Positions 1 to 7,050 of a DNA stretch of 16,820 nucleotides are shown in pieces. The position numbers and the translations under genes are program-made. The stretch is from an uncultured Clostridia bacterium (GTDB taxonomy: Bacteria > Bacillota > Clostridia > Peptostreptococcales > Anaerovoracaceae). The number at the start of each line of letters is the position of its first letter. The stretch's first letter is position 1. The notes under the pieces were generated by a model, which did not search any database, was not told the origin of the DNA, and worked only from the letters and a program-made list of their open reading frames with translations. The stretch is from NCBI GenBank assembly GCA_937928455.1, contig CALFUG010000218.1:1-16820 (forward strand), read 5' to 3'.

Positions 1-1361
1 GCGAATTGTTGTTCCAGATCTTCATCACTGGGGATGTAATCTGACATTTGACCTTCTTTAAAGGCATGGTATGCTGTCATGTCGAAATATCCGGTTCCCG
101 TCAGACCAAAGAGGATGGTCTTGGCTTCTCCCGTTTCCCGGCAGCGGATGGCTTCGTCCATGGCGGTACGTATGGCATGGGCGGATTCCGGAGCCGGAAG
201 AATGGTTTCTTTTTGGGCAAAGAAGGTGGCGGCTTCAAAAACCTTGGTTTGCTCCACACTGGTGGCTTCCATATATCCATCGTGATACAACTTGGATAAT
301 ATAGGGCTCATGCCGTGATAGCGAAGGCCTCCCGCATGGTTGGGGGAAGGCATAAAGCCGCTTCCCAAGGTATACATTTTTGCCAAGGGTGTTACTTTGC
401 CGGTGTCGCAGAAGTCATAGGCATATTTTCCCCGGGTCATGGAAGGGCAGGAAGCCGGTTCTACGGCGATGATGCGGGGATTTTTCTTTCCTTGCAGTTT
501 GTCCTGCATGAAAGGTGCGATTAAGCCCCCCAGGTTGGAGCCGCCTCCGGCACATCCAATGACCAAATCCGGATACTCATCGATGGTTTCCATGGCGATT
601 TTGCTTTCCAGGCCGACGATGGATTGATGCAGCAGGACTTGATTTAGTACGGAGCCCAACACATATCGCGTGTTGGGTGTGGTTACGGCTTTTTCGATGG
701 CTTCCGAAATGGCACATCCCAGACTGCCTCCCGTATTGGGATTTTCCGCCAGGATTTTCTGACCTACCTGGGTGGTATTGCTGGGGCTGGCGATCACTTC
801 CGCATCGAAGGTTTCCATTACATATTTACGGAAGGGCTTTTGTTCGTAAGATACTTTCACCATATATACCGTCAAGGGCAGTCCGAAAAAGGAGCAAGCT
901 TCTGCTAGGGCGGTGCCCCACTGGCCGGCACCGGTTTCCGTGGTCAGTCCCGTCAAACCCTGCTGTTTGGCATAATATGCCTGGGCTACGGCGGAGTTCA
1001 GCTTATGACTTCCGGAGGTGTTATTTCCTTCGAATTTGTAATAAATGCGAGCCGGCGTATCTAGTGCTTTCTCCAGTTCGTAGGCACGAATCAGGGGAGA
1101 GGGTCGATACATTTTGTAAAAGCTGAGGATTTCTTCCGGGATATCGAAGTATGGGGTTTCATTGTCCAACTCCTGCATGGCCAGTTCCTTACAAAATACC
1201 GGCAACAGATCGTCCAGCTGCACCGGTTTTCCCGTGGCTGGATTCAGCATGGGATCCGGTTTTTCCTTCATGTCCGCCCGCAGATTGTACCATTGGGTGG
1301 GCATTTGGTCCTCTGTGAGATAGATTCGATGGGGCACTTGATTCTTTTCGTTGTTTTTCAT
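1..1361 (-). CDS. trpB: TrpB-like PLP-dependent enzyme (TrpB2 type), 3' end cut by window
   Basis: The gene reads leftward and 453 codons are visible. The frame is still open at base 1, so the last few residues are missing; family members of this type are about 450 residues, so nearly all is here. It is a fold-type II PLP enzyme related to the tryptophan synthase beta chain, which joins indole and L-serine to give L-tryptophan in the cytosol. The PLP lysine is K120 in a GSHKLNSA motif, and a phosphate-binding GCAGGGSN motif lies further on. The extended N-terminus (about 90 residues before the PSPLIRAYELE segment) is typical of the TrpB2 group, not of TrpB1. The ATG at 1361 is preceded by GGAG at a spacing of 10. 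An in-frame ATG seven codons upstream (1382) lacks a ribosome binding site. No trpA or other trp gene lies alongside. Together with the upstream tryptophan T-box this suggests indole-to-tryptophan salvage. The substrate is inferred from family and regulation. Confidence 0.9.
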   Translation of the reverse strand, partial: MKNNEKNQVPHRIYLTEDQMPTQWYNLRADMKEKPDPMLNPATGKPVQLDDLLPVFCKELAMQELDNETPYFDIPEEILSFYKMYRPSPLIRAYELEKALDTPARIYYKFEGNNTSGSHKLNSAVAQAYYAKQQGLTGLTTETGAGQWGTALAEACSFFGLPLTVYMVKVSYEQKPFRKYVMETFDAEVIASPSNTTQVGQKILAENPNTGGSLGCAISEAIEKAVTTPNTRYVLGSVLNQVLLHQSIVGLESKIAMETIDEYPDLVIGCAGGGSNLGGLIAPFMQDKLQGKKNPRIIAVEPASCPSMTRGKYAYDFCDTGKVTPLAKMYTLGSGFMPSPNHAGGLRYHGMSPILSKLYHDGYMEATSVEQTKVFEAATFFAQKETILPAPESAHAIRTAMDEAIRCRETGEAKTILFGLTGTGYFDMTAYHAFKEGQMSDYIPSDEDLEQQF

Positions 1362-1425
1362 TTTGTTTACACTCCTTTTCATTGATTGGTTCCTTGGAAA
1401 AGGGGTCTCTGCGGGAAGTACCATC

Positions 1426-1459
1426 AAAAAAATCTGTCCTTGAAATTCAAGGACAGATT
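1426..1459 (-). terminator. T-box-controlled intrinsic terminator
   Basis: On the minus strand, 14-base arms at 1446-1459 and 1431-1444 are perfectly complementary around one unpaired base, and a run of seven T follows at 1432-1426. The 5' arm also pairs with the T-box region (CAGATT/AATCTG and CAAGG/CCTTG), so terminator and antiterminator are mutually exclusive. Confidence 0.93.
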
Positions 1460-1714
1460 ATAAATCTGCGGTACCACCTTGTTTGACGAAGTTTCCTTCG
1501 CCCACTCTGCAGAGTGCCATCACACCCTTCGCATGTAACGCCTGCGTCACGTCGCTGCTACTAGAAAGCCGAATCATTGCAATTTTGCTTTCGTTGGCTT
1601 TGCCCTCGGAGGCCCATTTGTTGATACGGACGTTTATTCGGCTTCCACCACCCCGAACTCGCTGTCAAACCGTGCTTCAACGTTACTCCCTCGTCATAGG
1701 TTTCTTATGAACTT
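1426..1714 (-). promoter_or_regulatory. T-box riboswitch, specifier UGG (tRNA-Trp), controlling the trpB2 gene
   Basis: The leader runs from the inferred start near 1714 to the terminator. Stem I has the GGGAGTA segment (AGTA at 1687-1684) opposite CAACAAATGGGCC at 1623-1611. Aligning this with the known T-box layout (CAAC, then a short A-rich stretch, then the codon) places the specifier at 1616-1614, reading TGG, tryptophan. The distal stem I has the usual GGTGGTGGAAGCC stretch near 1653-1641. The T-box sequence AAGGTGGTACCGCAG is at 1480-1466, containing the UGG bulge that pairs with the tRNA acceptor end. The antiterminator can form as CAAGG (1481-1477) with CCTTG (1452-1448) and CAGATT (1468-1463) with AATCTG (1459-1454). 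Uncharged tRNA-Trp should permit read-through. The element type is certain; the specifier assignment is strong but manual. Confidence 0.93.
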
Positions 1715-1720
1715 ACCTAG

Positions 1721-1749
1721 AAAATACCACAGGAAAAGAGGGTTGTCAA
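1721..1749 (-). promoter_or_regulatory. Promoter of the T-box/trpB2 unit
   Basis: On the minus strand a perfect -35 TTGACA (1749-1744) and a -10 TATTTT (1726-1721) are separated by 17 bp. Transcription should start near 1714, just ahead of T-box stem I. Confidence 0.8.
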
Positions 1750-1801
1750 CTATAATTTGGAGAAAATACCATAAAAGGGGCAAAATAATTGCATAAAGTT
1801 G

Positions 1802-1830
1802 TTGAACATCACTAAAATAGAGGATATAAT
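1802..1830 (+). promoter_or_regulatory. Promoter of rpmE
   Basis: A -35 TTGAAC (1802-1807) and a perfect -10 TATAAT (1825-1830) are 17 bp apart, giving a leader of about 130 nt before rpmE. A possible second promoter is TTGCCA (1868-1873) with TATAGT (1892-1897) at 18 bp, which overlaps the palindrome in the leader. Confidence 0.72.
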
Positions 1831-1836
1831 GGTCCT

Positions 1837-1969
1837 AGATGGACTTGACAAGTTTCAAGAAAAATACTTGCCATATCATAAGGGGTTATGATATAGTAAA
1901 TAGGCTGTGGAAGAAATAGCGCAGTGAGATTGTGCTCAGTAGGGCCTGAGCTGGAAAGGAGGCTACAAC
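1837..1969 (+). promoter_or_regulatory. Structured 5' leader of rpmE, candidate L31 regulatory RNA or operator
   Basis: Two inverted repeats are visible. ATATCATAA (1873-1881) pairs perfectly with TTATGATAT (1886-1894) around GGGG, and GCTCAG (1934-1939) pairs with CTGAGC (1946-1951) around six bases. The second hairpin ends four bases before the AAAGGAGG ribosome binding site (1955-1962). A long structured leader fits autogenous control by L31. The first repeat could instead be a repressor operator. Neither reading can be decided from this sequence alone. Confidence 0.45.
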
Positions 1970-2170
1970 ATGAAGGAAGGAATCCATCCCGATTATAAGG
2001 AATGTAAAGTTACTTGCGCATGTGGAAATTCTTTTGTGACCAAATCGACGAAAGAAGAGTTGAGACTGGATGTGTGCTCGGCTTGCCATCCGTTCTTTAC
2101 AGGTCAACAGAAATTCATCAACAGGGGCGGCCGTGTTGAGAAGTTTAAGAACAAATACAACATGGAGTAA
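1970..2170 (+). CDS. rpmE: Large ribosomal subunit protein bL31 (zinc-binding form)
   Basis: This 66-residue protein is a component of the 50S subunit that bridges to the 30S head region. It begins MKEGIHPDY, the usual L31 start, and carries the four cysteines of the zinc-binding (C+) form: C16 and C18 in TCACGN, C36 and C39 in VCSACHPFFTG. The C-terminal stretch GGRVEKFKNKY is also typical. The ATG follows AAAGGAGG at a spacing of seven. The gene has its own promoter, a long leader and its own terminator, so it is a one-gene unit. In many Firmicutes prmC follows rpmE; here it does not. Organisms with a C+ L31 often hold a second, zinc-free paralogue that replaces it under zinc limitation; none is in this window. 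Confidence 0.98.
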   Translation: MKEGIHPDYKECKVTCACGNSFVTKSTKEELRLDVCSACHPFFTGQQKFINRGGRVEKFKNKYNME

Positions 2171-2180
2171 CATACATTCA

Positions 2181-2210
2181 AAAAACTGGAAATCATTTTC
2201 CAGTTTTTTT
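2181..2210 (+). terminator. Intrinsic terminator of rpmE
   Basis: ACTGGAAA (2185-2192) pairs with TTTCCAGT (2197-2204). The stem can extend through the flanking A and T runs, and seven T follow the G at 2203. It lies 10 bases after the rpmE stop. Confidence 0.93.
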
Positions 2211-2240
2211 ATGAACCGGGGTTCTTTATCCCCCTAGGTT

Positions 2241-2249
2241 TGATATAAT
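2241..2249 (+). promoter_or_regulatory. Extended -10 promoter for the prfA-sua5-rpiB-upp-tyrS run
   Basis: TGATATAAT matches the extended -10 form (TGn followed by TATAAT at 2244-2249). No good -35 is present at 17 bp; a small GGGG/CCCC hairpin (2218-2233) occupies that region. It lies after the rpmE terminator and 50 bases before prfA. Confidence 0.6.
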
Positions 2250-2299
2250 AAAATGTTAGAAGCAAGTAGTTGTTAGGAATAGAAAGAAAGTTGATTAGG

Positions 2300-3361
2300 A
2301 TGTTTGATAAATTAGAATTCACGTTAGAAAAATACGATGAGTTATCCGCCAAGGTGTCGGACCCGGAAATTATCTCGGACCAGCCCACTTGGCAAAAACT
2401 CATGAAAGAAATGGGAGAGATGGATTCCCTGGTTCAGAAGTATCGGGAATACAAAAAGGTAAAAGAAGAGTTGGCAGAAGCCAAGGCCATGTTGGAAGAA
2501 AACGACGAAGAGCTGCGGGATATGGCCAAAACGGAAATCACCCAACTGGATGGCCGTATAGAAGAGCTGAACGAAGAGCTTCGGGTTCTTTTGTTGCCCA
2601 AAGATCCCAATGATGACAAGAATGTCATTCTGGAAATCCGGGCAGGTACCGGGGGAGAGGAAGCGGCCCTGTTCGGTTCGGATCTCCTTCGAATGTATAT
2701 GCGGTATGCCGAGCGAAAAGGCTGGAAAACAGAGTTGATGGATGTCAACGACACGGGATTGGGCGGCATCAAAGAAGCGGTTATGCTGATTAAGGGAAAG
2801 GGAGCTTATTCCCGGCTGAAGTATGAAAGCGGTGCCCATCGAGTACAGCGGGTACCGGAAACAGAAGCATCCGGAAGGATTCACACCTCTGCCGCTACGG
2901 TGGCGGTACTACCGGAAGTAGATGATGTGGAAGTGAATTTGGATCCCAATGATGTGCGGGTGGATGTGTATCGATCCTCGGGAAATGGGGGTCAGTCCGT
3001 GAATACTACGGATTCGGCGGTTCGTTTGACCCACATTCCAAGCGGCTTGGTGGTGACCTGTCAGGATGAAAAATCCCAAATTAAGAATAAAGACAAAGCT
3101 TTTAAGGTGTTGAAAGCCCGACTATATGATATGAAACTGCAGGAACAAACCGATGAGATGTCGGCCAACCGGAAGAGTCAAGTGGGAACGGGAGACCGTT
3201 CGGAGCGCATTCGAACCTATAACTTCCCTCAGGGGAGGGTGTCGGATCATCGTATCGGCATGACCTTATATAAATTAGACTATTTCCTGGACGGAGATTT
3301 GGATGAGATTATCGACGGACTCATTACCGATGACCAGGCGGAGAAGATGAAGAAATTTTAA
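2300..3361 (+). CDS. prfA: Peptide chain release factor 1
   Basis: This 353-residue protein recognises UAA and UAG stop codons in the ribosomal A site and triggers release of the finished polypeptide. The catalytic GGQ motif is at 230-232 (SGNGGQSVNTTDSAVRLTH). The codon-recognition PxT motif is PET at 186-188 in RVPETEASGRIHTSAATVAVLPE, which identifies RF1 and not RF2. The first 100 residues are the helical coiled-coil domain. I chose the ATG at 2300, giving MFDKLEF and the standard family length. An upstream in-frame TTG at 2270 would add ten residues with no better ribosome binding site. The stop TAA shares its last A with the next ATG, so termination and re-initiation at sua5 are probably coupled. 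prmC, which methylates the GGQ glutamine and commonly sits beside prfA, is not in the window. Confidence 0.98.
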   Translation: MFDKLEFTLEKYDELSAKVSDPEIISDQPTWQKLMKEMGEMDSLVQKYREYKKVKEELAEAKAMLEENDEELRDMAKTEITQLDGRIEELNEELRVLLLPKDPNDDKNVILEIRAGTGGEEAALFGSDLLRMYMRYAERKGWKTELMDVNDTGLGGIKEAVMLIKGKGAYSRLKYESGAHRVQRVPETEASGRIHTSAATVAVLPEVDDVEVNLDPNDVRVDVYRSSGNGGQSVNTTDSAVRLTHIPSGLVVTCQDEKSQIKNKDKAFKVLKARLYDMKLQEQTDEMSANRKSQVGTGDRSERIRTYNFPQGRVSDHRIGMTLYKLDYFLDGDLDEIIDGLITDDQAEKMKKF

Positions 3362-4395
3362 TGGAAACCAAACGATACCAACCTACAGAAGAGAATATAC
3401 GTATGGCGGGACAAGTAATCCGCCAAGGAGGCCTGGTGGCCTTTCCTACCGAAACAGTATACGGATTGGGGGCAGATGGCCTGTCTCCGGAAGCCGTTGG
3501 CAAGATATACGAGGCCAAGGGACGTCCTTCGGACAATCCCATGATTCTTCATATTTCCTCTCCCTTGGATTTGGAGAAACTCACCTATGAAATTACCCCG
3601 GTAACGGAAGCCCTGATCCAGATATTTTGGCCCGGACCTCTGACCCTGGTGGTAAAAAAGAGGGATATGGTACCGGATGAAGTGACCGGGGGCCTGAATA
3701 CGGTGGCTGTGAGAATGCCCAACCATGAGGTGGCATTGGCCTTGATCGAAGAAGCGGGATGTCCCATTGCGGCACCCAGCGCCAATCTTTCCGGAAAACC
3801 TTCTCCCACCCGGGCGGAGGATGTATGGGAAGATTTATCCGGAAAAATAGATGTATTGCTGGATGGAGAACCTTGTATGGTGGGCATTGAGTCCACGGTA
3901 GTGGATGTAACCGTACCGGGAAAGGTGACCGTATTACGTCCCGGCTTCATTACGGTGAAAAGTATTCAAGAGGTGTTGAAAGCCTTTGGGTTGGACGAAG
4001 TGCAGGTACACTGGGGAGAAGAAACCGGCCCGGAAGAAGCACCTCGTTCTCCTGGAATGAAGTATCGCCATTATGCGCCTCAGGCGGAGATGATTGTTTT
4101 GGAAGGTCCGGGAGAAGCGGTGTTGGCGGAGATGGCGCGGATTCGGCAGGAAAAGGAAAGAGAACCCCGGGGAGATGGGAAGACTAAAAAAGTAGGCATT
4201 CTCTTTTTCCAGGAAGTGGACCCCAAGGAAGTTGCTCATGATTTTTTCTCCCGGCTGCGAGATTTGGACCGACAGGGGGTGGACTTGATATTGGCCGCTG
4301 CCCTGGAATCTGATGACGGAGTGGCTTACGCGGTCATGAACCGCATGTTAAAATCCGCGGGATATAAAGTAATGAAGGTAGGCGCTAAAAAGTAG
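3361..4395 (+). CDS. sua5: L-threonylcarbamoyladenylate synthase, two-domain Sua5 type
   Basis: The 344-residue enzyme makes threonylcarbamoyl-AMP from threonine, bicarbonate and ATP, the first step of t6A formation at position 37 of ANN-reading tRNAs. Residues about 8-200 are the YrdC catalytic domain: PTETVYGLG at 29-37, the KGRPSDNP nucleotide-binding stretch at 53-60, PSANLSG at 139-145 and GIESTVVD at 175-182. The linker motif SPGMKYRHYAP at 230-240 and the following about 100 residues form the Sua5 domain, which closes over the active site. This distinguishes it from the short TsaC form. It overlaps prfA by one base and has no separate ribosome binding site beyond the end of prfA, which suggests translational coupling. 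The TsaB, TsaD and TsaE partners are not in this window. The family assignment is firm. Confidence 0.97.
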   Translation: METKRYQPTEENIRMAGQVIRQGGLVAFPTETVYGLGADGLSPEAVGKIYEAKGRPSDNPMILHISSPLDLEKLTYEITPVTEALIQIFWPGPLTLVVKKRDMVPDEVTGGLNTVAVRMPNHEVALALIEEAGCPIAAPSANLSGKPSPTRAEDVWEDLSGKIDVLLDGEPCMVGIESTVVDVTVPGKVTVLRPGFITVKSIQEVLKAFGLDEVQVHWGEETGPEEAPRSPGMKYRHYAPQAEMIVLEGPGEAVLAEMARIRQEKEREPRGDGKTKKVGILFFQEVDPKEVAHDFFSRLRDLDRQGVDLILAAALESDDGVAYAVMNRMLKSAGYKVMKVGAKK

Positions 4396-4444
4396 GCACG
4401 AAAAAATAAGGGGGAACAATGATAAACAGGAAGAGGAGGCAGCC

Positions 4445-4876
4445 ATGAAAATAGCCATATCGTCGGACCACGGCGGCTTTTGTTTGAAACAGGAATTGAT
4501 TCCGTTTCTGGAGTGCAAGGGGTATCAGGTGTTGGACCTGGGTACCGATAGTGAGGATTCGGTGGACTATCCCATATTTGGAAAACGGTGTGCGGAAGCC
4601 GTACGAGACGGAGAAGCGGAGTTGGGTGTGGTACTGTGCGGCACTGGAATCGGTGTCTCTATTGCCGCCAATAAAGTGGCAGGCATTCGATGTGCATTAT
4701 GCACCAATGAGTATATGGCCCGCATGGCCCGATGCCATAACGATGCCAACGTACTGGCCATGGGAGGAAGAACCACCACCCCGGATGTGGCTAAGGCTAT
4801 TTTAACCGCCTGGTTGGAAGCCGCTTGTGAAGGGGGTCGTCACCAACGACGTATCGATATGCTGAATCAAATGTAA
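4445..4876 (+). CDS. rpiB: Ribose-5-phosphate isomerase B
   Basis: This 143-residue member of the RpiB/LacA/LacB family interconverts ribose 5-phosphate and ribulose 5-phosphate in the cytosol. Visible motifs are SDHGG at 7-11, the DYP segment near residue 40, the catalytic cysteine C65 in CGTGIG (65-70), the ring-opening histidine H98 in RCHNDAN, and the closing GGRHQRR near 130-136. The ATG follows AGGAGG (4434-4439) at a spacing of five. Supply of ribose 5-phosphate for PRPP fits the neighbours: upp downstream and the his operon both consume PRPP. The gene lies 49 bases after sua5 in the same direction. In relatives a low-molecular-weight phosphatase gene often separates sua5 from rpiB; it is absent here. 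A sugar isomerase such as LacB is possible, but C65, H98 and the context favour RpiB. Confidence 0.96.
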   Translation: MKIAISSDHGGFCLKQELIPFLECKGYQVLDLGTDSEDSVDYPIFGKRCAEAVRDGEAELGVVLCGTGIGVSIAANKVAGIRCALCTNEYMARMARCHNDANVLAMGGRTTTPDVAKAILTAWLEAACEGGRHQRRIDMLNQM

Positions 4877-4896
4877 TCGTAGGGAGGAAAAGCAAG

Positions 4897-4910
4897 CCTC
4901 CCATGGGAGG
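4897..4910 (+). other. Perfect 14-bp palindrome, possible weak terminator or attenuator between rpiB and upp
   Basis: CCTCCCATGGGAGG is self-complementary and could form a CCTCC/GGAGG hairpin with a CATG loop. The sequence GAGGTCTTTT follows, but the T run is short and interrupted. The 3' arm resembles a ribosome binding site, so the hairpin could also affect translation, although upp has its own GGGAGGA at 4954-4960. Confidence 0.35.
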
Positions 4911-4965
4911 GAGGTCTTTTCATCATAGAACAGTTATCATAAGAGAGAAATGAGGGAGGACTATT

Positions 4966-5595
4966 ATGGGAAAAGTATATGTATTCGACCATCCGTTGAT
5001 TCAACACAAGACAGGGATGATTCGCAAGACAGACACCAATGTGAAGGATTTTCGGGAATTGGTGAAAGAGATTGCCATGTTGATGACCTATGAAGCAACG
5101 AGAAATCTTCCTTTGGTGGATGTGGAGATAGAAACGCCCATATGTGCCACGAAGGTAAAGATGCTGGCGGGAGAAGACATTGCCATTGTTCCCATCCTCC
5201 GAGCCGGTCTGGGTATGGTAGATGGTATGTTGGCCATGGTGCCCAATGCAAAAGTGGGCCACGTGGGGTTGTACCGGGATCCGGAAACCCATGAACCGGT
5301 GGAATACTACTGTAAGCTCCCTTGTGATATTGATAAAAGACAGGTTTTTGTGGTAGATCCCATGCTGGCTACGGGAGGTTCTGCCGCCGCATCTATTGAT
5401 TTCATCAAAGCCAAGGGAGGCAAAAAGGTGATTTTCATGTGCTTGATTGCGGCCCCGGAAGGTATCGAGGTGTTACAGAAAGCCCATCCTGATGTGGATA
5501 TATTTATCGCCGCCAAGGATGAAAAGCTGAACGAGCATGCCTACATTGTTCCCGGATTGGGAGATGCAGGGGACCGATTGTTTGGCACCAAATAA
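4966..5595 (+). CDS. upp: Uracil phosphoribosyltransferase
   Basis: This 209-residue pyrimidine salvage enzyme forms UMP from uracil and PRPP. The PRPP-binding loop is VVDPMLATGGSAAASI at 129-144 (D131, T136, G137, G138). The uracil-binding tail is GLGDAGDRLFGTK at 197-209, ending at the residue where the family normally ends. ILRAGLGMVDGM near 77-88 is also characteristic. Length is exactly usual for bacterial Upp. The ATG is preceded by a GGGAGGA site six bases away. It follows rpiB by 89 bases, a gap that contains a 14-bp palindrome, and precedes tyrS by 35. No PyrR-type attenuator is evident in the gap. The assignment is secure. Confidence 0.98.
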   Translation: MGKVYVFDHPLIQHKTGMIRKTDTNVKDFRELVKEIAMLMTYEATRNLPLVDVEIETPICATKVKMLAGEDIAIVPILRAGLGMVDGMLAMVPNAKVGHVGLYRDPETHEPVEYYCKLPCDIDKRQVFVVDPMLATGGSAAASIDFIKAKGGKKVIFMCLIAAPEGIEVLQKAHPDVDIFIAAKDEKLNEHAYIVPGLGDAGDRLFGTK

Positions 5596-5630
5596 TAAAT
5601 GAAGAAAGACGTTTTGAAGGAGAAGAAATC

Positions 5631-6959
5631 ATGAACTATATACCGGATAATGTGAGCCAATACGATAATGTGTACGATGTGCTGAAGGAGCGGGGCTTTA
5701 TTGAGCAAACCACTCATGATGAGGAAATACGTGAGCTTTTGGGCAAGGAGAAGATTCGATTCTATATCGGCTTTGATCCTACTGCAGACTGTCTTCATGT
5801 GGGCCATTTTATGCAGGTCATCATCATGATGTATATGCAGAAATTCGGGCATACCCCCATCGTGCTTATTGGGGGCGGCACCAGCCTTATCGGGGACCCT
5901 TCCGGTCGCAGTGACATGCGACTAATGATGACCAAAGAAACGGTAATTGAAAACGGAAATGCCTTTAAACGTCTTTTTGATAAATTCCTGGAATTTGATG
6001 AAGAGTATCAGTATCTGGGTACGGATGGCCCTGGCAAGAAGGGGAAAGCCAACAAAGAACCGGAGCCGGGCAAAGCCATTTGCGTTAATAACATCACCTG
6101 GCTTCAGGAATTAAACTATATCGAATTTATTCGAGATATCGGCCGCCACTTTTCCGTCAACGCCATGCTTCGGGCGGAATGTTTCAAGCAGCGACTGGAA
6201 AAAGGTCTTTCCTTCCTGGAATTCAACTATATGTTGATGCAGAGCTATGACTTTATGGTGATGGCCAGAGATATTGATTGCAAAATGCAGTTTGGCGGTA
6301 ATGACCAGTGGTCCAATATTCTGGGAGGGGTGGACTTATCTCGACGAGAGTTGTCAAAGCAAGTGTACGGCATGACCTTTGCCTTGTTAACCACCAGCGA
6401 AGGCAAGAAGATGGGGAAAACCCAAAAGGGAGCTCTCTGGCTGGATGCCAGACGAACCACACCCTATGAATTCTACCAGTACTGGCGCAATGTGGAGGAT
6501 TCCGATGTGAATATGTGCCTTCGCATGTTGACCTTCCTTCCCATGGAGGAGGTGAATCGGCTCAGCGCATTACAGGATCAGGAAATTAACCATGCCAAAG
6601 AAGTTTTGGCTTTTGAAGTAACCAAGTTGGTTCATGGAGAAGAGGAAGCACTAAAGGCCCAGGAGGGTGCCCGTGCCGCTTTCAGTGGAGAAGGAGATTT
6701 GAGTAAGATTCCTACCACGGTGATGCCGGCTTCTTCCTTCGAAGGAGAAGGAATGGGATTGGTGACCTTGATTCACCAACTGGGATTGGTCCCCAGTAAA
6801 GGGGAGGGATTCCGTACCATTGAGCAGGGCGGCCTGACTTTAGCGGGAGAAAAGGTGACGGATGCCAAGCGGCAGATTACTCTTTCCGACATGACGGAGG
6901 GCCAATTATTGATCCAAAAGGGGAAAAAGACCTTCCATTTGGTTCAAATTCAGAAATAA
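5631..6959 (+). CDS. tyrS: Tyrosine-tRNA ligase
   Basis: This class I aminoacyl-tRNA synthetase, 442 residues, charges tRNA-Tyr. The HIGH signature appears as HVGH at 56-59 after YIGFDPTADCL. The tyrosine pocket has QSYDF (204-208) and GGNDQWSN (222-229), and the KMSKS loop is KMGKT at 260-264. Residues about 375-442 form the S4-like RNA-binding domain. It is about 20 residues longer than common bacterial TyrRS proteins. The extra length includes a lysine- and glycine-rich stretch at about 130-150 between the catalytic halves. The start ATG follows AAGGAG (5617-5622) at a spacing of eight. TyrRS genes in Firmicutes are often controlled by a tyrosine T-box. Here only 35 bases separate it from upp, so it must be read from upstream. 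No clear terminator follows. Confidence 0.98.
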   Translation: MNYIPDNVSQYDNVYDVLKERGFIEQTTHDEEIRELLGKEKIRFYIGFDPTADCLHVGHFMQVIIMMYMQKFGHTPIVLIGGGTSLIGDPSGRSDMRLMMTKETVIENGNAFKRLFDKFLEFDEEYQYLGTDGPGKKGKANKEPEPGKAICVNNITWLQELNYIEFIRDIGRHFSVNAMLRAECFKQRLEKGLSFLEFNYMLMQSYDFMVMARDIDCKMQFGGNDQWSNILGGVDLSRRELSKQVYGMTFALLTTSEGKKMGKTQKGALWLDARRTTPYEFYQYWRNVEDSDVNMCLRMLTFLPMEEVNRLSALQDQEINHAKEVLAFEVTKLVHGEEEALKAQEGARAAFSGEGDLSKIPTTVMPASSFEGEGMGLVTLIHQLGLVPSKGEGFRTIEQGGLTLAGEKVTDAKRQITLSDMTEGQLLIQKGKKTFHLVQIQK

Positions 6960-6995
6960 GGGGCTGTTGGGTCGAAATTTCATAATAACCGCAAG

Positions 6996-7042
6996 ATTAT
7001 ACCACGGATTTTTATTTACAAAGCAAAATGATGTGGTATAAT
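6996..7042. repeat. 10-bp perfect inverted repeat spanning the his promoter
   Basis: ATTATACCAC (6996-7005) is the exact reverse complement of GTGGTATAAT (7033-7042), which contains the his -10 box. The 27-bp interval contains the -35 box. The left copy therefore presents a TGGTATAAT extended -10 element on the minus strand. Confidence 0.85.
7015..7042 (+). promoter_or_regulatory. Promoter of the his operon
   Basis: A -35 TTTACA (7015-7020) and a perfect -10 TATAAT (7037-7042) are 16 bp apart. TGG directly before the -10 supplies the extended -10 motif. The start is expected near 7049, giving a leader of about 74 nt before hisZ. Confidence 0.85.
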
Positions 7043-7050
7043 ATACTACG

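Noticed and set aside
1483..1710. A 75-codon plus-strand open frame
   Set aside because: It lies across the T-box leader of the opposite strand and has no ribosome binding site or family resemblance.
1886..2173. A 95-codon minus-strand open frame over rpmE
   Set aside because: It is a shadow of rpmE and its leader, which are firmly identified on the plus strand.
2342..2884. A 180-codon minus-strand open frame inside prfA
   Set aside because: prfA has all RF1 motifs in the opposite strand. The antisense frame shows no recognisable domain and no ribosome binding site.
6960..7000. An intrinsic terminator after tyrS
   Set aside because: No stem followed by a T run is visible. The only strong arm (6996-7005) pairs with the his -10 region 27 bp away and is not followed by T.
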